Assembly (NCBI RefSeq): GCF_000260435.1
Contig: NZ_BACQ01000052.1
Coordinates: 1-64,000 of the forward strand
Source of the DNA: Lacticaseibacillus zeae DSM 20178 = KCTC 3804
GTDB taxonomy: Bacteria; Bacillota; Bacilli; Lactobacillales; Lactobacillaceae
Reading direction: 5' to 3'
DNA: 64,000 bases
Below are positions 56,595-64,000 of this stretch, piece after piece (the stretch's first letter is position 1; every line of letters begins with the position of its first letter). The notes beneath the pieces were generated by a model. It saw nothing but the letters and a program-made list of their open reading frames with translations, was not told the origin of the DNA and made no database searches. The translations under genes were made by a program, and so were the position numbers.

Positions 56595-57983
56595 ATGGAA
56601 AGTGGCCAAATCGTCCCCAATTTATTGGTGATGCTTGTCACCTTTTTCTTCGCAGCGTTTTTTGTTGCCTGTGAATTTGCACTGGTTCAAAGTCGTCCAA
56701 GTGCCTTGGAGGAAATGATCGACAAAGGCACTGGGCGCAAAGCGAAAATTGAGCGCGCCTTGCGCATGGTTCACAACTTAAATGAGTATCTGTCAACGAC
56801 CCAGGTTGGTGTTTCACTGGCCGGCATCATTTTAGGGTGGATCGGGGAAACCACCGTTGAATTCTTGCTGGTTGATCTGTTTGGCCTGACCCACTTAAGT
56901 TTGCCAAATGGCAGCCTGCATGCGGTCGGCGCTATTTTGGGGGTTATTATTTTAACCTACTTGGAAGTGGTGCTCACCGAAATTGTTCCGAAAAACATTT
57001 CTATTGATTATCCAATTAAAACGTTAATGCTGGTTGTGACGCCGCTACATTACTTCCATATCTTGTTTTTCCCATTTGTCTGGTTGCTGAACGTCAGCGC
57101 CACCGGCATTGTCAAAATGATGGGCATGAAGCCAGCCGATGAAGGTAACGAGGCCTTCTCCCAAGCCGAAATTCTGAACCTTAGTAAGAATGCTGTTACT
57201 TCCGGCGACATGGAACAAAATGATGTCATTTATATGCAGCGGGCATTTGAGCTCAATGACAAAACGGCCAAAGACATCATGGTTGACCGTACCAGCCTGT
57301 TTGTGATCGATATTAATACCACCGTTAAGGAAGCCTTGCGCGACTATCTAACTCAAGGCTATAGCCGGTTCCCGGTTGTGGCAAACGGTGACAAAGATAA
57401 GATTCTGGGGTATGTCTACATCTATGATCTCGTCAAGCAAGGGCAAGTCGATCCATCCGTGAAAGTCTCCAAGCTGCTGCGTTCGATTATCAATGTGCCT
57501 GAAGTTACCCCGATTCACAATATTTTGACGCAAATGATCAAGAAACAAACGCCAATTGTTGTGGTCGTCGATGAATACGGTGGCACTAGCGGCATCGTCA
57601 CTGATAAAGATATTTATGAAGAGCTGTTTGGTACGGTTAAAGATGAAATCGACGATGTCTCCGACGAGTACATTCGGAAAACCGACGATCCCAAAGTATT
57701 TCGGGTCAGCGGCAAGACGACACTCTGGGACTTTGAACGTTTCTTCCACACTAATATCAAAGCGTTCACGGATTCCGAGATCATCACCATTGCCGGCTTT
57801 ATCATGGAAACGCATCCCGATCTGAAGTTGCATGACAAAGTCAAAATCGATCACTTCAACTTCACCGTCGCTGATTTCTCCCGCGGCTTCGCCAACTGGT
57901 TTGACGTCACCCAGGATCCAAAGCCGGTCAAGCAAACCGTTGCTGAGGAAGTTAAAGAGGCAAAAGATAAGAAGCAGGAATAG
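56595..57983 (+). CDS. CNNM/CorC-family (HlyC/TlyC-like) membrane protein with CBS domains
   Basis: A 462-residue protein. Four membrane segments of the DUF21/CNNM domain (about 10-190) are followed by a pair of CBS domains (about 205-340; IMVDRTSLFVIDIN, VVVVDEYGGTSGIVTDKDI) and a C-terminal CorC/HlyC-associated domain (about 355-440). Such proteins take part in Mg2+ or Co2+ efflux, or in resistance to divalent ions. The name haemolysin is historical. ATG 56595, 10 bp after GAGG, is preferred to ATG 56586. It has its own terminator region. Confidence 0.9.
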   Translation: MESGQIVPNLLVMLVTFFFAAFFVACEFALVQSRPSALEEMIDKGTGRKAKIERALRMVHNLNEYLSTTQVGVSLAGIILGWIGETTVEFLLVDLFGLTHLSLPNGSLHAVGAILGVIILTYLEVVLTEIVPKNISIDYPIKTLMLVVTPLHYFHILFFPFVWLLNVSATGIVKMMGMKPADEGNEAFSQAEILNLSKNAVTSGDMEQNDVIYMQRAFELNDKTAKDIMVDRTSLFVIDINTTVKEALRDYLTQGYSRFPVVANGDKDKILGYVYIYDLVKQGQVDPSVKVSKLLRSIINVPEVTPIHNILTQMIKKQTPIVVVVDEYGGTSGIVTDKDIYEELFGTVKDEIDDVSDEYIRKTDDPKVFRVSGKTTLWDFERFFHTNIKAFTDSEIITIAGFIMETHPDLKLHDKVKIDHFNFTVADFSRGFANWFDVTQDPKPVKQTVAEEVKEAKDKKQE

Positions 57984-58019
57984 TTGGCAGCGTTAAAGTC
58001 TTGCGGCTGAAAATGTTTT

Positions 58020-58205
58020 TTGCCGTGCCAAACTCCACAATCTCCGGCCAGATGGGGTGGCGACGCGAAGCTAGAGCGGAGGGCACGACTTCGAGCCCGC
58101 AAAGTACGCGGTCTCGAAGCTCGGCCTCATTGTAGGCGGTAAACCGCCAACAATGATTTTCACAGCTGAGCCCCATCTGGCCTACGATTGCTCCGCTTTG
58201 GCACT
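58020..58205 (-). repeat. Element family B, copy 2 (inverted, diverged core)
   Basis: About 186 bp in reverse orientation. The ends are conserved: TGCCGTGCCAAACTCC and GATTGCTCCGCTTTGGCACT. The central hairpins differ: a CGAGACCGCG-type stem replaces the CTCTAAG hairpin of the other copies. Only the outer parts are alike, so the outer arms are under constraint or the core was exchanged. Confidence 0.8.
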
Positions 58206-58243
58206 CATATCATAAATAACCCAACTGAATCACCCATGGAAAC

Positions 58244-58293
58244 AAAAGGTGACCATACTCAACCATTATTGCAGAGTATGGTCACCTTTTTAT
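58244..58293. terminator. Bidirectional terminator between cnnM-like and DUF915 genes
   Basis: AAAAGGTGACCATACTC (58244-58260) and GAGTATGGTCACCTTTT (58274-58290) are perfect complements of 17 bp. Confidence 0.9.
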
Positions 58294-58382
58294 TGTAACT
58301 ATGAATTATGACTCAGCAACATTTTGTAGCTCTGATAAATCGCCGCAAAACCATTTTCCAAACTCACACTTCACGGCCAACC

Positions 58383-59180
58383 CTATTTTCCCCAGATAAA
58401 CTGCAACATCGCGCGGTCGACCGTCACATTGTGTTCATGGAGCTGGCTGTGTTGAGCATGGGGGCCAGTGACTTCAAGTGTCTGATACTTGGTGAGGCCA
58501 CGAAGCAGATAGCCTAAGCTCAAGGCAGAGTTGACGCTCACAACAGTATCGGTATCCGTACCGTCTTGAACATTGCCGTAAATATTCAACACCGACTTAG
58601 CGCGGAAATGCGTGCGGTTCTTCAATAACCGCGCATACTCAGGCCGAATCAGGTTCGGCCGCCCATCTGCTGCAAGCTGTAACTGATGTGGCTGGTCATT
58701 CCAGCCGAGCAAGCCGTCGTACGGGCCGGCAATCGCAACGACTTTTTCCAATTCAATCGGTGTTTGCGCCATCGCCGCCGCAATGACGGCATAGGCACCC
58801 ATACTATGACCCACGGCGTTTAACTTCACCACGCCATAGCGCTCATGCAGCATCGTAAAAATTTTAGCCAGCCACTGACTATCTACTTCCTCGCCAGCAG
58901 TGTTGTTTTGAAAAATCACTTGAATAATCGGCGCAGCAGTGGTGTGTAACGTACCACGAACATCTAACTGACCCGTTGGACTTACCGTAATCACCATACT
59001 GCGTTTAGCTACCCCCGCAGCTTCGGCGCCTTCAATCAGCTGATTGGTTGAAAAAGCCGTACCCCGATAACCATGAACGAAAATGGTCGGTGTCGTGTCC
59101 GCTTCCACCAATTGCGTGCCTGGCGCCAGCCCAACGAGTAAAATCACCACGACCAGCAATAACCGTTTAATTAAACGCAT
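58383..59180 (-). CDS. DUF915 alpha/beta hydrolase, secreted or membrane-anchored
   Basis: A 265-residue protein with an N-terminal signal/anchor (RLIKRLLLVVVILLVGLAPG) and an alpha/beta-hydrolase fold of the DUF915 type: TIFVHGYRGT for the oxyanion hole, the nucleophile in VGHSMGAYAV, aspartate in NVQDGTDTD, and a late histidine in TGPHAQHSQL. It would act outside the membrane. ATG 59180, after AGGTGGGG, is used. It overlaps the acyltransferase gene by 14 bp. The substrate is unknown. Confidence 0.85.
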   Translation of the reverse strand: MRLIKRLLLVVVILLVGLAPGTQLVEADTTPTIFVHGYRGTAFSTNQLIEGAEAAGVAKRSMVITVSPTGQLDVRGTLHTTAAPIIQVIFQNNTAGEEVDSQWLAKIFTMLHERYGVVKLNAVGHSMGAYAVIAAAMAQTPIELEKVVAIAGPYDGLLGWNDQPHQLQLAADGRPNLIRPEYARLLKNRTHFRAKSVLNIYGNVQDGTDTDTVVSVNSALSLGYLLRGLTKYQTLEVTGPHAQHSQLHEHNVTVDRAMLQFIWGK

Positions 59181-60195
59181 ATAATCCCCCACCTTGCCAA
59201 CGTTCCCGAACGCAGCGGCCCGCATAAGCAAGGAAAAGAGGAATCGTGACACCGGCAATCACCAGAACAAGTATATTAGGATCACCGAACTTCTCCAAAA
59301 CATAGCCGACCGCTTTATGACCATACATTATAGGTAGTGTACTACGGCCAATGCGATCTAACCAGTTTCCTGCAAAAGTTCCTGACACTATTTTGGCTCC
59401 AGCAAATAAACCGCCGCAGATGATGACTGGCGCCCATCCCGCCAGAAGTGGATCAGTTAAGTGATGGGATTTCATATAAAGCAAAAAGTCGATTTGGCCA
59501 CGCGACTGCGCAGTAAACAGCACTGCGAAAAGGCCGACAGCGACCACCATAAACCACGGCTTGGTGACAACTTGCCGGGCATAATGGAATAACCACCAGC
59601 CGACAAACATATACGGCAAAGCAACCAGTACTAAATCAAGGTTGCCTGGAATCGGAAATCCTAAAGCTGCCTCAGCGTTAGGATAACTGAACCCTAACCA
59701 GAAAAGTCCGGCCATTAAAACCGCCTCTTGCCAGACTTTTGGCATATAGCCACGTAATAGACTAAACAGTAAACTACTGAAGGCATAAACTGTCATAAAC
59801 CAAAAGACCGATAAATAACCATTCAGTTCGGTTCCGCCATAAACCAGTCGCCGCAAATAATCCAGGGTAAATGCAGGCGTGCGTTGCTCAACCACAAAAT
59901 TCAGCAAAATCAGCCCCACGCCGTATCCAAAATACTGCTTGAACATTGGCCAGAACCGGCGCCTCAGATAATCTCTTAAAGTCGGCAACGTTGTCGGCTT
60001 GACGAAGAAACCGCCAATCATAAAGAACAATGGCATATGCCACCAATATAAGCTTTCATAAAACGTTGTATTGCGCGGATAGAAATGCCCCAACACAACT
60101 GCAATGATTCCGAGGCCTTTGGCAACATCAATCCATTCAATGCGTTGATGCGTCGATTGGACTTTCACGTTTTGAAACGCCCCTTCCGTATTCAT
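59167..60195 (-). CDS. Membrane acyltransferase (acyltransferase 3 family)
   Basis: A 342-residue protein with about ten helices. It begins RIEWIDVAKGLGIIAVVLGH and continues WWHMPLFFMIGGFF, both typical of the acyltransferase-3 (OafA/fucose-4-O-acetylase) family. Such enzymes move acetyl groups to sugars, wall polymers or exopolysaccharide. It may act with the overlapping DUF915 hydrolase, for example in adding and removing acyl groups, but this is only a guess from position. Confidence 0.85.
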   Translation of the reverse strand: MNTEGAFQNVKVQSTHQRIEWIDVAKGLGIIAVVLGHFYPRNTTFYESLYWWHMPLFFMIGGFFVKPTTLPTLRDYLRRRFWPMFKQYFGYGVGLILLNFVVEQRTPAFTLDYLRRLVYGGTELNGYLSVFWFMTVYAFSSLLFSLLRGYMPKVWQEAVLMAGLFWLGFSYPNAEAALGFPIPGNLDLVLVALPYMFVGWWLFHYARQVVTKPWFMVVAVGLFAVLFTAQSRGQIDFLLYMKSHHLTDPLLAGWAPVIICGGLFAGAKIVSGTFAGNWLDRIGRSTLPIMYGHKAVGYVLEKFGDPNILVLVIAGVTIPLFLAYAGRCVRERWQGGGLYAFN

Positions 60196-60329
60196 TAACT
60201 TACTTTTAGGCTAACAAGTCGCAACGATGTTTTTTTGATACCTTTTTAAAGATTTTGTGAAGGCCATTCACCCAAACCTGCTGTTGACGTGCTAGACTGG
60301 ATTATAACGTTTTTAGAAAGGACACGATT

Positions 60330-61787
60330 TTGTTGACACCAACTGATGTTAATGGGCATCCATATAATCGTTTGCTACTTGTCATCACCCTATTGATCGG
60401 CACGTTTACGACCTTCTTAACTCAAACCATTCTCACCACGGCTTATCCGACACTGATGGCTGATTTTCATATTAGCGCCAGCGCGGTTCAGTGGCTGACA
60501 ACCGGCTTCATGTTAATTATGGGCATCATGATTCCGGTTTCCGCGTGGCTGTTGGACAAATTCAACGTCAAACACCTTTATTTGACCGCCATGACCATTT
60601 TCTTCTTAGGGTCGCTGATTTGCTGGCTTGCCGGCGATTTTCAGATGCTGCTAGCCGGCCGTCTCATCCAGGCAATTGGTGTCGGCATGTCCATGCCCAC
60701 CTTCCAGACCGTGATGTTCACCATCTTCCCACCGGAAAAACGCGGCAGCGCCATGGGCTTAGCCGGCATCGTCATTGGCTTGGCGCCGGCGATCGGGCCG
60801 ACACTTTCCGGCTGGATTTTGCTGCATCATACCTGGCGTGCGTTATTCGCCGTCATCATGCCAATTGCTGCCGGGGTTGTGTTATTGGCCACTTACAGCA
60901 TGCGGAAAGTTTTGCCGACGTCACATCCCAAGATCGACGTACCATCGATTATTGCTTCGACGCTTGGGTTTGGCGGCTTATTGTATGGCTTCTCAACAGT
61001 CGGCGATGCCGGCTGGACGGACACTCAGGTTCTGATCAGTCTCGCGATTGGCATTATCTTTGTCGCCTTGTTCTGCTGGCGGCAACTGCATCTCAAAACA
61101 CCGCTACTGGAATTGCGAGTCTTTAAATCCAAGACCTTCACATTAAGTGTCATTTTGACCGCGGTCGCCTTTATGTCGATGGTCGGGGTTGAAATGGTGC
61201 TGCCGATGTATATTCAGACAATTCGTGGCGAAAGTGCCTTTCATTCCGGGATGATTTTGTTCCCGGGGGCAATTATGATGGGGATCATGAGTCCGATCAC
61301 CGGCCGGATTTTCGATCGAATTGGCGCCAAACGTTTGGCTGTCGCTGGCCTGTTTCTGCTGGTCGCCGGCACCTTGCCGTTGATGACGTTAACTGAAACC
61401 ACGCCGCTGATTTATATCACGACAGTTTATACCGTGCGGATGTTCGGGATCACCATGGTCACCATGCCGGTCACGACTGCCGGGATGAACGCCTTACCAA
61501 CGCATTTAATCAACCACGGAACGGCCGTGAACAACACGATTCGGCAAGTGGCGGCATCGATCGGGACTGCGATCCTGGTCTCAGTTTTGTCGGTCGTCAC
61601 CAAGGGCGCAACGCCGGCAGCTAGCGGCAAGGCCCTTGATCCAATTGATTACGCCAACGCGCTACATCAGGCTACCTTGGCTGGCTATCGGGCGGCTTTT
61701 GCCGTTTCGTTGGTCATGGCAGCGCTAGGCTTAATACTGAGCTTCTTCTTGAAAAATGACGCCATGGATCGGAGGGACGCCTCATGA
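60330..61787 (+). CDS. DHA2-family MFS exporter (14 helices)
   Basis: A 485-residue transporter with about 14 helices. Motif C reads GIVIGLAPAIGPTLSGWIL, and an EmrB-type drug antiporter fold is likely. The start is TTG 60330, 7 bp after AGAAAGGA. It overlaps the next small membrane gene by four bases (ATGA), a pair that seems to be a fixed unit in lactobacilli. The substrate is unknown. Confidence 0.88.
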   Translation: MLTPTDVNGHPYNRLLLVITLLIGTFTTFLTQTILTTAYPTLMADFHISASAVQWLTTGFMLIMGIMIPVSAWLLDKFNVKHLYLTAMTIFFLGSLICWLAGDFQMLLAGRLIQAIGVGMSMPTFQTVMFTIFPPEKRGSAMGLAGIVIGLAPAIGPTLSGWILLHHTWRALFAVIMPIAAGVVLLATYSMRKVLPTSHPKIDVPSIIASTLGFGGLLYGFSTVGDAGWTDTQVLISLAIGIIFVALFCWRQLHLKTPLLELRVFKSKTFTLSVILTAVAFMSMVGVEMVLPMYIQTIRGESAFHSGMILFPGAIMMGIMSPITGRIFDRIGAKRLAVAGLFLLVAGTLPLMTLTETTPLIYITTVYTVRMFGITMVTMPVTTAGMNALPTHLINHGTAVNNTIRQVAASIGTAILVSVLSVVTKGATPAASGKALDPIDYANALHQATLAGYRAAFAVSLVMAALGLILSFFLKNDAMDRRDAS

Positions 61788-62287
61788 TTATCTTATTGTT
61801 GATCATCGGTGCCATCGCCTTTTTCTGGGCTGTCGTGTTAATGAAACCCAGCCGCCAGCGGCCATTAGCCATCATTGTCAGTGGCTTGCTGGTTTTAGGC
61901 CCGATTGCTTTGTTGAGTGTGAATGATCTTTACCATGTTGGTTTTACGATTGACGAAACCACCGAGTTGCAACCACTGGCACCCATGAATGACCAATTGC
62001 AGATTATCAGCCAGCCCATCGGTACGGCTAAAAAACATATTGCTTACCGCTACCGAATTTCCGGCGACGCCATCGATCACACAGTCAAGCCAAGTGCCAC
62101 CATCAAGACGAAACTGAAACACGGCACCATTCCGCAAGTCGCTGTCACCGAGCAGAAACTCAAATACAGCAACGTCTTTGCCGCCATCATGTTTGCCGGC
62201 TCCGGGGAACAAGGCAAAACCATCGGCAAGGTCTACACCTTCACCCTACCAAGCAACTGGCAGGTTGTTAAATCACCTAAGAGTTAG
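61784..62287 (+). CDS. DUF4811-type membrane protein
   Basis: A 167-residue protein with two N-terminal membrane helices (about 1-20 and 27-47) and an external beta-rich domain (about 60-165, KKHIAYRYRISG, TFTLPSNW). It resembles DUF4811, of unknown function. Coupled by overlap to the MFS gene, so it may be an accessory subunit of that pump. Confidence 0.8.
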   Translation: MIILLLIIGAIAFFWAVVLMKPSRQRPLAIIVSGLLVLGPIALLSVNDLYHVGFTIDETTELQPLAPMNDQLQIISQPIGTAKKHIAYRYRISGDAIDHTVKPSATIKTKLKHGTIPQVAVTEQKLKYSNVFAAIMFAGSGEQGKTIGKVYTFTLPSNWQVVKSPKS

Positions 62288-62321
62288 AGATATTGAATAA
62301 TCCATTAGTGACAGCATTCAA

Positions 62322-62380
62322 AAAAGACAAATGGCGCCCTATAACCCACACACGGGAGGAGCGTCATTTGTCTTTTGTTT
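62322..62380 (+). terminator. Terminator after the MFS/DUF4811 operon
   Basis: AAAAGACAAATG (62322-62333) and CATTTGTCTTTT (62365-62376) pair perfectly, followed by T residues. Confidence 0.88.
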
Positions 62381-62421
62381 TCGGATAGACAATTGACAAT
62401 TTATACAAGCCTAAGAATTGT

Positions 62422-62609
62422 AGTGCCAAAGCGGAGCAATCGTAGGCCAGATGGGGCTCAGGGGTGCAATTGTTGTTGGTGGGGCGACTTTTGCCCCGCC
62501 TACAACAAGGCCGAGCTTAGAGACTCTGCCGATTTTGCAGAGGCTCTAAGTCGTGCCCACCCCGTTCCAGCCCCAGCTGGCCGGAGATTGCGGAGTTTGG
62601 CACGGCAAA
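62422..62609 (+). repeat. Element family B, copy 3
   Basis: About 188 bp, nearly identical to the copy at 16475. Terminal inverted repeats, an outer stem GGCCAGATGGGGCT/AGCCCCAGCTGGCC and two inner hairpins are intact. It fills the gap between the terminator and maf. Confidence 0.88.
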
Positions 62610-62625
62610 GAATTCTTTTTATAAG

Positions 62626-63174
62626 CTAAGCCAACAACATGCGATACAACGTGCTGATCGGTAGACCCATCACATTGTAAAAGTCGCCGTGAATGGACTT
62701 AACCAGCAAGGCTCCGGCATCTTGAATCCCGTAGGCACCGGCCTTGTCTTGATAAGCATCTTCCTGCAAATAGGACTCGACTTCTGCTTCCTCAAGTGGC
62801 CAGAACGTAACATCGGTGCCTACGACTTGTTGGCGCACCGTGCCATTATCCAAACGTACCCATAAGCCGGTATACACTTGATGGGTTTGGCCGCCAAGTG
62901 CGGTGATCATCTGCTTGGCTTCTTGCCGGCTATGCGGCTTGCCCAGCAATTTGCCCTGAAACGCCACCATAGTATCTGCCGCGATGATCGTAGCACCCGG
63001 ATAGCTGGGCACCAACGATTCGCCTTTTGCCTTCGCGAGACTCTGGACATATTCCGGCGGCGCTAAAACCGGCAGCGCCCGCTCATTAATCGCGGCCGGA
63101 TGGCTCTCAAAACTGGGAATAATTCGCTTGAGCAATTCCTGCCGCCGCGGTGAGTGACTTGCCAATATGATCAT
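62626..63174 (-). CDS. maf: Maf-family nucleoside triphosphate pyrophosphatase
   Basis: A 182-residue protein of the Maf/HAM1-like fold. It starts [15 protein letters not shown], the typical Maf sequence, then [20 protein letters not shown] and [10 protein letters not shown], which hold the catalytic acidic residues. It hydrolyses non-canonical nucleotides and has been tied to septum control. It overlaps mutL by four bases (ATGA), so the two are translated in one operon, both concerned with replication accuracy. Confidence 0.95.
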   Translation of the reverse strand: MIILASHSPRRQELLKRIIPSFESHPAAINERALPVLAPPEYVQSLAKAKGESLVPSYPGATIIAADTMVAFQGKLLGKPHSRQEAKQMITALGGQTHQVYTGLWVRLDNGTVRQQVVGTDVTFWPLEEAEVESYLQEDAYQDKAGAYGIQDAGALLVKSIHGDFYNVMGLPISTLYRMLLA

Positions 63175-64000
63175 GCCTGCATTTCCCCGCTTTCATGACT
63201 ATCTTGAATCCGTTTGAACATTTTCTCCAGATCCGTATTGGAAAAGTGCACCAGAACCGGCCGACCATGCGGGCAATTAAACGGATTCTCGCATTGCGGC
63301 AGCTTTTGAATCAGTGCGCGCGCCTGCTTGTCGTCCAGATGATGATTAGCCTTGATGGCCCGTTTACAGCTCATCATGATGGCGGTTTTTTCCCGAAACG
63401 CCGCCACCGTTATTTTACCGTCGCGCAGCACCCAATCCACCATTTCCTTGATCGTATCCTCTTCCTGGCCGGCTTTAAACCAAGTCGGGTGATGTTCAAC
63501 TACAAAACTATTTTGGCCGAAGTCTTCCAGATACAGGCCGACCGATTCCAAAACATCGCGGTGCGTCCGAATATCAATCGCATCGGCGGCGGAGTAATCC
63601 AGGACAATCGGCACTAACAAGTGTTGCTGATCGGTGCTGACTTTGCCGATTTCCTGACGATAAAATTCGTAGTTGACCCGCTCCTGCGCGGCATGCTGAT
63701 CCAAAATATACAGACCGTCGCTGGACTCAGCTAGCAAGTAAGTGCCGTGAACCTGCGCCAAATACGTTAAATCCGGAAATCGCTCAGCTGGTTCGTTCCG
63801 CTTCAGATCTTGCGCTGGCAAGTCTTCCACCAGCGCTGGTGCTACATTGGCATCCAACTGCTGATAACGCTGATCCCACGCAGCCAGCCGTTGCGGTTCG
63901 CTAAAGATTGGCCGATCATCCAAATCATCCATGGTTAAGTCCGGCGCTGTCTCGGCAGACGGCGTTGATCCAGCTTGAGGCGTATTTACAGGCTGGTCAT
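63171..64000 (-). CDS. mutL: DNA mismatch repair protein MutL, C-terminal part (cut by window end)
   Basis: The last 275 residues of MutL; the frame stays open to the edge at 64000, so the N-terminal ATPase half is outside. A low-complexity linker is followed by the C-terminal dimerisation/endonuclease domain with [14 protein letters not shown], which has the DQHA(x)2E(x)4E metal-binding motif, and the late [11 protein letters not shown]. So this is a nicking MutL of the non-E. coli type. It is in an operon with maf. Confidence 0.95.
   Translation of the reverse strand, partial: DQPVNTPQAGSTPSAETAPDLTMDDLDDRPIFSEPQRLAAWDQRYQQLDANVAPALVEDLPAQDLKRNEPAERFPDLTYLAQVHGTYLLAESSDGLYILDQHAAQERVNYEFYRQEIGKVSTDQQHLLVPIVLDYSAADAIDIRTHRDVLESVGLYLEDFGQNSFVVEHHPTWFKAGQEEDTIKEMVDWVLRDGKITVAAFREKTAIMMSCKRAIKANHHLDDKQARALIQKLPQCENPFNCPHGRPVLVHFSNTDLEKMFKRIQDSHESGEMQA

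Overview
The window looks like a chromosome segment of a Lacticaseibacillus (Lactobacillus casei/paracasei/rhamnosus group) species. It has mid-GC Firmicutes codon use, strong AGGAGG ribosome binding sites with several TTG starts, a BglG/LicT antiterminated beta-glucoside PTS, C69 dipeptidase and OPT peptide transport, DUF4811 and DUF915 proteins, and two families of palindromic intergenic repeats. I found no prophage, transposase, CRISPR array or rRNA. The species call is an inference from gene content and style; no database was searched.  Layout. 0-0.5 kb: a promoter, a closing helix and a terminator on the minus strand define a structured non-coding RNA of about 490 nt; it is the most unusual object in the window. 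0.57-3.6 kb: metallophosphoesterase and menA, divergent from a polyprenyl diphosphate synthase. 4-5.2 kb: ackA. 5.3-9.4 kb: a YtrA/GntR-controlled operon with two ABC-2 exporters, the first with a frameshifted ATPase. 10-16.3 kb: amino-acid and peptide use (ald, threonine dehydratase, OPT transporter, PqqD-like protein, C69 dipeptidase). 16.7-23.3 kb: flavoprotein, TetR plus DHA2 MFS exporter, P-type ATPase. 23.6-28 kb: licT, bgl PTS and 6-phospho-beta-glucosidase with a clear RAT/terminator. 28-30 kb: alpha/beta hydrolase and divergent TetR around a perfect palindrome. 30-40 kb: respiration region with a second CydDC-like ABC pair, a NusG domain II protein and cydABDC. 40-50 kb: nucleoside salvage, small unknown genes, DMT exporter, Tag glycosylase, UspA, XRE regulator, tyrosine phosphatase, QueG. 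50-64 kb: BioY, MerR plus aldo/keto reductase, tRNA-Asn, methyltransferase, secreted 3D-domain protein, class I amidotransferase plus PARG-like protein, CNNM/CBS membrane protein, DUF915 hydrolase plus acyltransferase, MFS plus DUF4811, maf and the 3' part of mutL.  How the parts fit. MenA and the trans-prenyl synthase provide prenylation chemistry for a (demethyl)menaquinone that would serve the cytochrome bd oxidase encoded by cydAB, while CydDC supports its assembly. ackA, ald and threonine dehydratase feed pyruvate/acetate metabolism. The OPT-PqqD-dipeptidase operon suggests peptide uptake and cleavage. Two repeat families (family A, 7 copies of about 90-240 bp; family B, 3 copies of about 190 bp) fill many intergenic gaps and are predicted to fold extensively.
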